Below are positions 6,760-7,728 of a stretch of 7,728 nucleotides of DNA, piece by piece. This DNA is from Oxalobacteraceae bacterium UBA5157. Its GTDB lineage: Bacteria > Pseudomonadota > Gammaproteobacteria > Burkholderiales > Burkholderiaceae_D. The first letter of the stretch is position 1. Every line of letters starts with the position of its first letter. The position numbers and the translations under genes are program-made. The notes under the pieces were generated by a model. It did not search any database. It worked only from the letters and a program-made list of their open reading frames with translations, and was not told the origin of the DNA. The stretch spans positions 7,925 through 15,652 of the forward strand of contig DHXL01000048.1 in assembly GCA_002415335.1 (NCBI GenBank). Direction: 5' to 3'.

Positions 6760-7728
6760 CTAGTTCTTCAATCCGCGCGGAATCGCGCTCAGCAAGGTGC
6801 GCGTATACGCATGCGCCGGGTGGTGATACAGGTCATCCGAATTCGCCAGCTCGACCACCTTACCTTGATGCATCACCATCACCTGGTCGGCGATATATTT
6901 CACTACGGCGAGGTCATGCGAAATGAAGATGTAGCTCATGTCGAATTCTTCCTGCAAGTCCTGCAGCAGGTTCAGCACTTGCGCCTGCACCGAGACGTCC
7001 AGCGCCGACACCGACTCATCGCACACCAGGACTTCCGGCTTCATCGTCAGGCAGCGCGCGATCGCGATCCGCTGCCTTTGTCCGCCCGAAAATTCGTGCG
7101 GGTAGCGATGGAAGGCGGCGGGCGGCATGCCGACTTTCTTCAGCAGCAGGTAGGCCATCTCGGTCCGTTCGCCATCGTTCTCCCCGATCCGGTGGATCCG
7201 CATCGGCTCCAGCAAGATCTGACCGACCGTGAAGCGCGGATTGAGCGATGCATACGGATTCTGAAAAATGATCTGGATGCGGCGCTTATACGCCATGAAT
7301 TCCCGATTCGGCATCGCCAGGATATCCTTGCCCTCGAACAGCGCCTGTCCGGTGGTCGCCTGATGCAATCGCAGCAAGGTCAAACCGACCGTAGTCTTGC
7401 CGGAACCGGACTCGCCGACCACGCCCAGCGTCTTGCCGCGCGCCAGCGTGAAGGACACGTCGTTGACGGCCTGGAACTCCTTCTTGCCGAACAAACCGTG
7501 GCGGCTGTAAAAGCTCTTGCCGAGATTGCGCACGTCGAGCACGATCGGTTCCTTGCCGGTCAGGCCGCGTGGGCGTTCCTTCAGATTTACCTCGGGCAGG
7601 CCGTCGTGGCCGTTCATGTAATCGTCGATCACCGGCAGTCGCCATGGGCGCGTGTCGAGCGACGGCCGGCAATGCAACAGGGCCTTGGTGTACGCATCCT
7701 GCGGGTTCTCGAAAATCTGGTGGATTTC
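6760..7728 (-). CDS. Peptide ABC importer ATP-binding protein, C-terminal half of a two-domain (YejF/GsiA-like) ATPase; N-terminus beyond the window
   Basis: ATPase that powers import of peptides or similar solutes (Dpp/Opp/Yej/Gsi group). The visible 322 residues are open to the right edge. They begin with EIHQIFENPQDAYTKALL, the ending typical of one complete ATPase domain, and after a linker of about 40 residues a second full domain starts (EPIVLDVRNLGKSF). That arrangement marks a fused dual ATPase; the first domain is off-window. In fragment numbering, Walker A is GESGSGKT (105-112), the Q-loop is FQNPYASLNPR (Q156), the signature FSGGQRQRIAIA starts at 213, Walker B with D-loop is VLVCDESVSALD (D237, E238) and the switch histidine is in FISHDL (H271). 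The C-terminal HPAHAYTRTLLSAIP resembles the peptide-importer oligonucleotide-binding tail, but no Cys-rich iron-sulfur segment is present. A TTG at 7675-7677 could be mistaken for the start, but homology-like sequence continues upstream of it. TAG stop at 6760-6762. Confidence 0.93.
   Translation of the reverse strand, partial: EIHQIFENPQDAYTKALLHCRPSLDTRPWRLPVIDDYMNGHDGLPEVNLKERPRGLTGKEPIVLDVRNLGKSFYSRHGLFGKKEFQAVNDVSFTLARGKTLGVVGESGSGKTTVGLTLLRLHQATTGQALFEGKDILAMPNREFMAYKRRIQIIFQNPYASLNPRFTVGQILLEPMRIHRIGENDGERTEMAYLLLKKVGMPPAAFHRYPHEFSGGQRQRIAIARCLTMKPEVLVCDESVSALDVSVQAQVLNLLQDLQEEFDMSYIFISHDLAVVKYIADQVMVMHQGKVVELANSDDLYHHPAHAYTRTLLSAIPRGLKN

Noticed and set aside
6760..7677. ABC ATPase as a complete 305-residue gene starting with TTG at 7677
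   Set aside because: The frame stays open to the window edge and the upstream residues look like the end of a preceding ATPase domain.

Overview
The window is GC-rich (roughly 60 percent by eye), densely packed and read entirely from the minus strand. Protein families, codon choice and gene style suggest a proteobacterium, most likely a betaproteobacterium of the Burkholderiales (an Oxalobacteraceae-like background would fit). This taxonomic call is inference from general resemblance, not from a database search. I see no rRNA, tRNA, CRISPR array, insertion sequence or integration site.

Layout, in the direction of transcription (right to left). (1) 7728-6760: the C-terminal half of a two-domain oligopeptide/dipeptide ABC importer ATPase; its first ATPase domain lies beyond the right edge. 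(2) 6759-6578: a 182-base gap with a candidate extended -10 promoter followed by a run of inverted repeats, forming a structured leader. (3) 6577-5135 and 5135-3813: a TldD-like zinc metallopeptidase (HExxxH present) and its TldE/PmbA-like partner (motif absent), joined by a TGATG stop/start overlap. (4) 3812-3612: a 201-base gap holding an 11-bp perfect inverted repeat, possibly an operator or leader hairpin. (5) 3611-2397 and 2393-1: a periplasmic adaptor (membrane fusion) protein and an RND-type inner-membrane efflux pump, three bases apart; the pump runs off the left edge after about 797 residues.

Functionally there are three modules: peptide uptake energised by an ABC ATPase, a cytoplasmic TldD/TldE heterodimeric protease, and a proton-driven efflux pump with its adaptor. 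The outer-membrane channel and a dedicated regulator for the pump are not in the window. The importer and protease may belong to one peptide-handling theme, but the gaps at 6578-6759 and 3612-3812 suggest separate transcription units. The least ordinary elements are the divergent TldD/TldE pair with its hairpin-rich leader and the inverted repeat in front of the efflux operon. I do not find a clearly new system.
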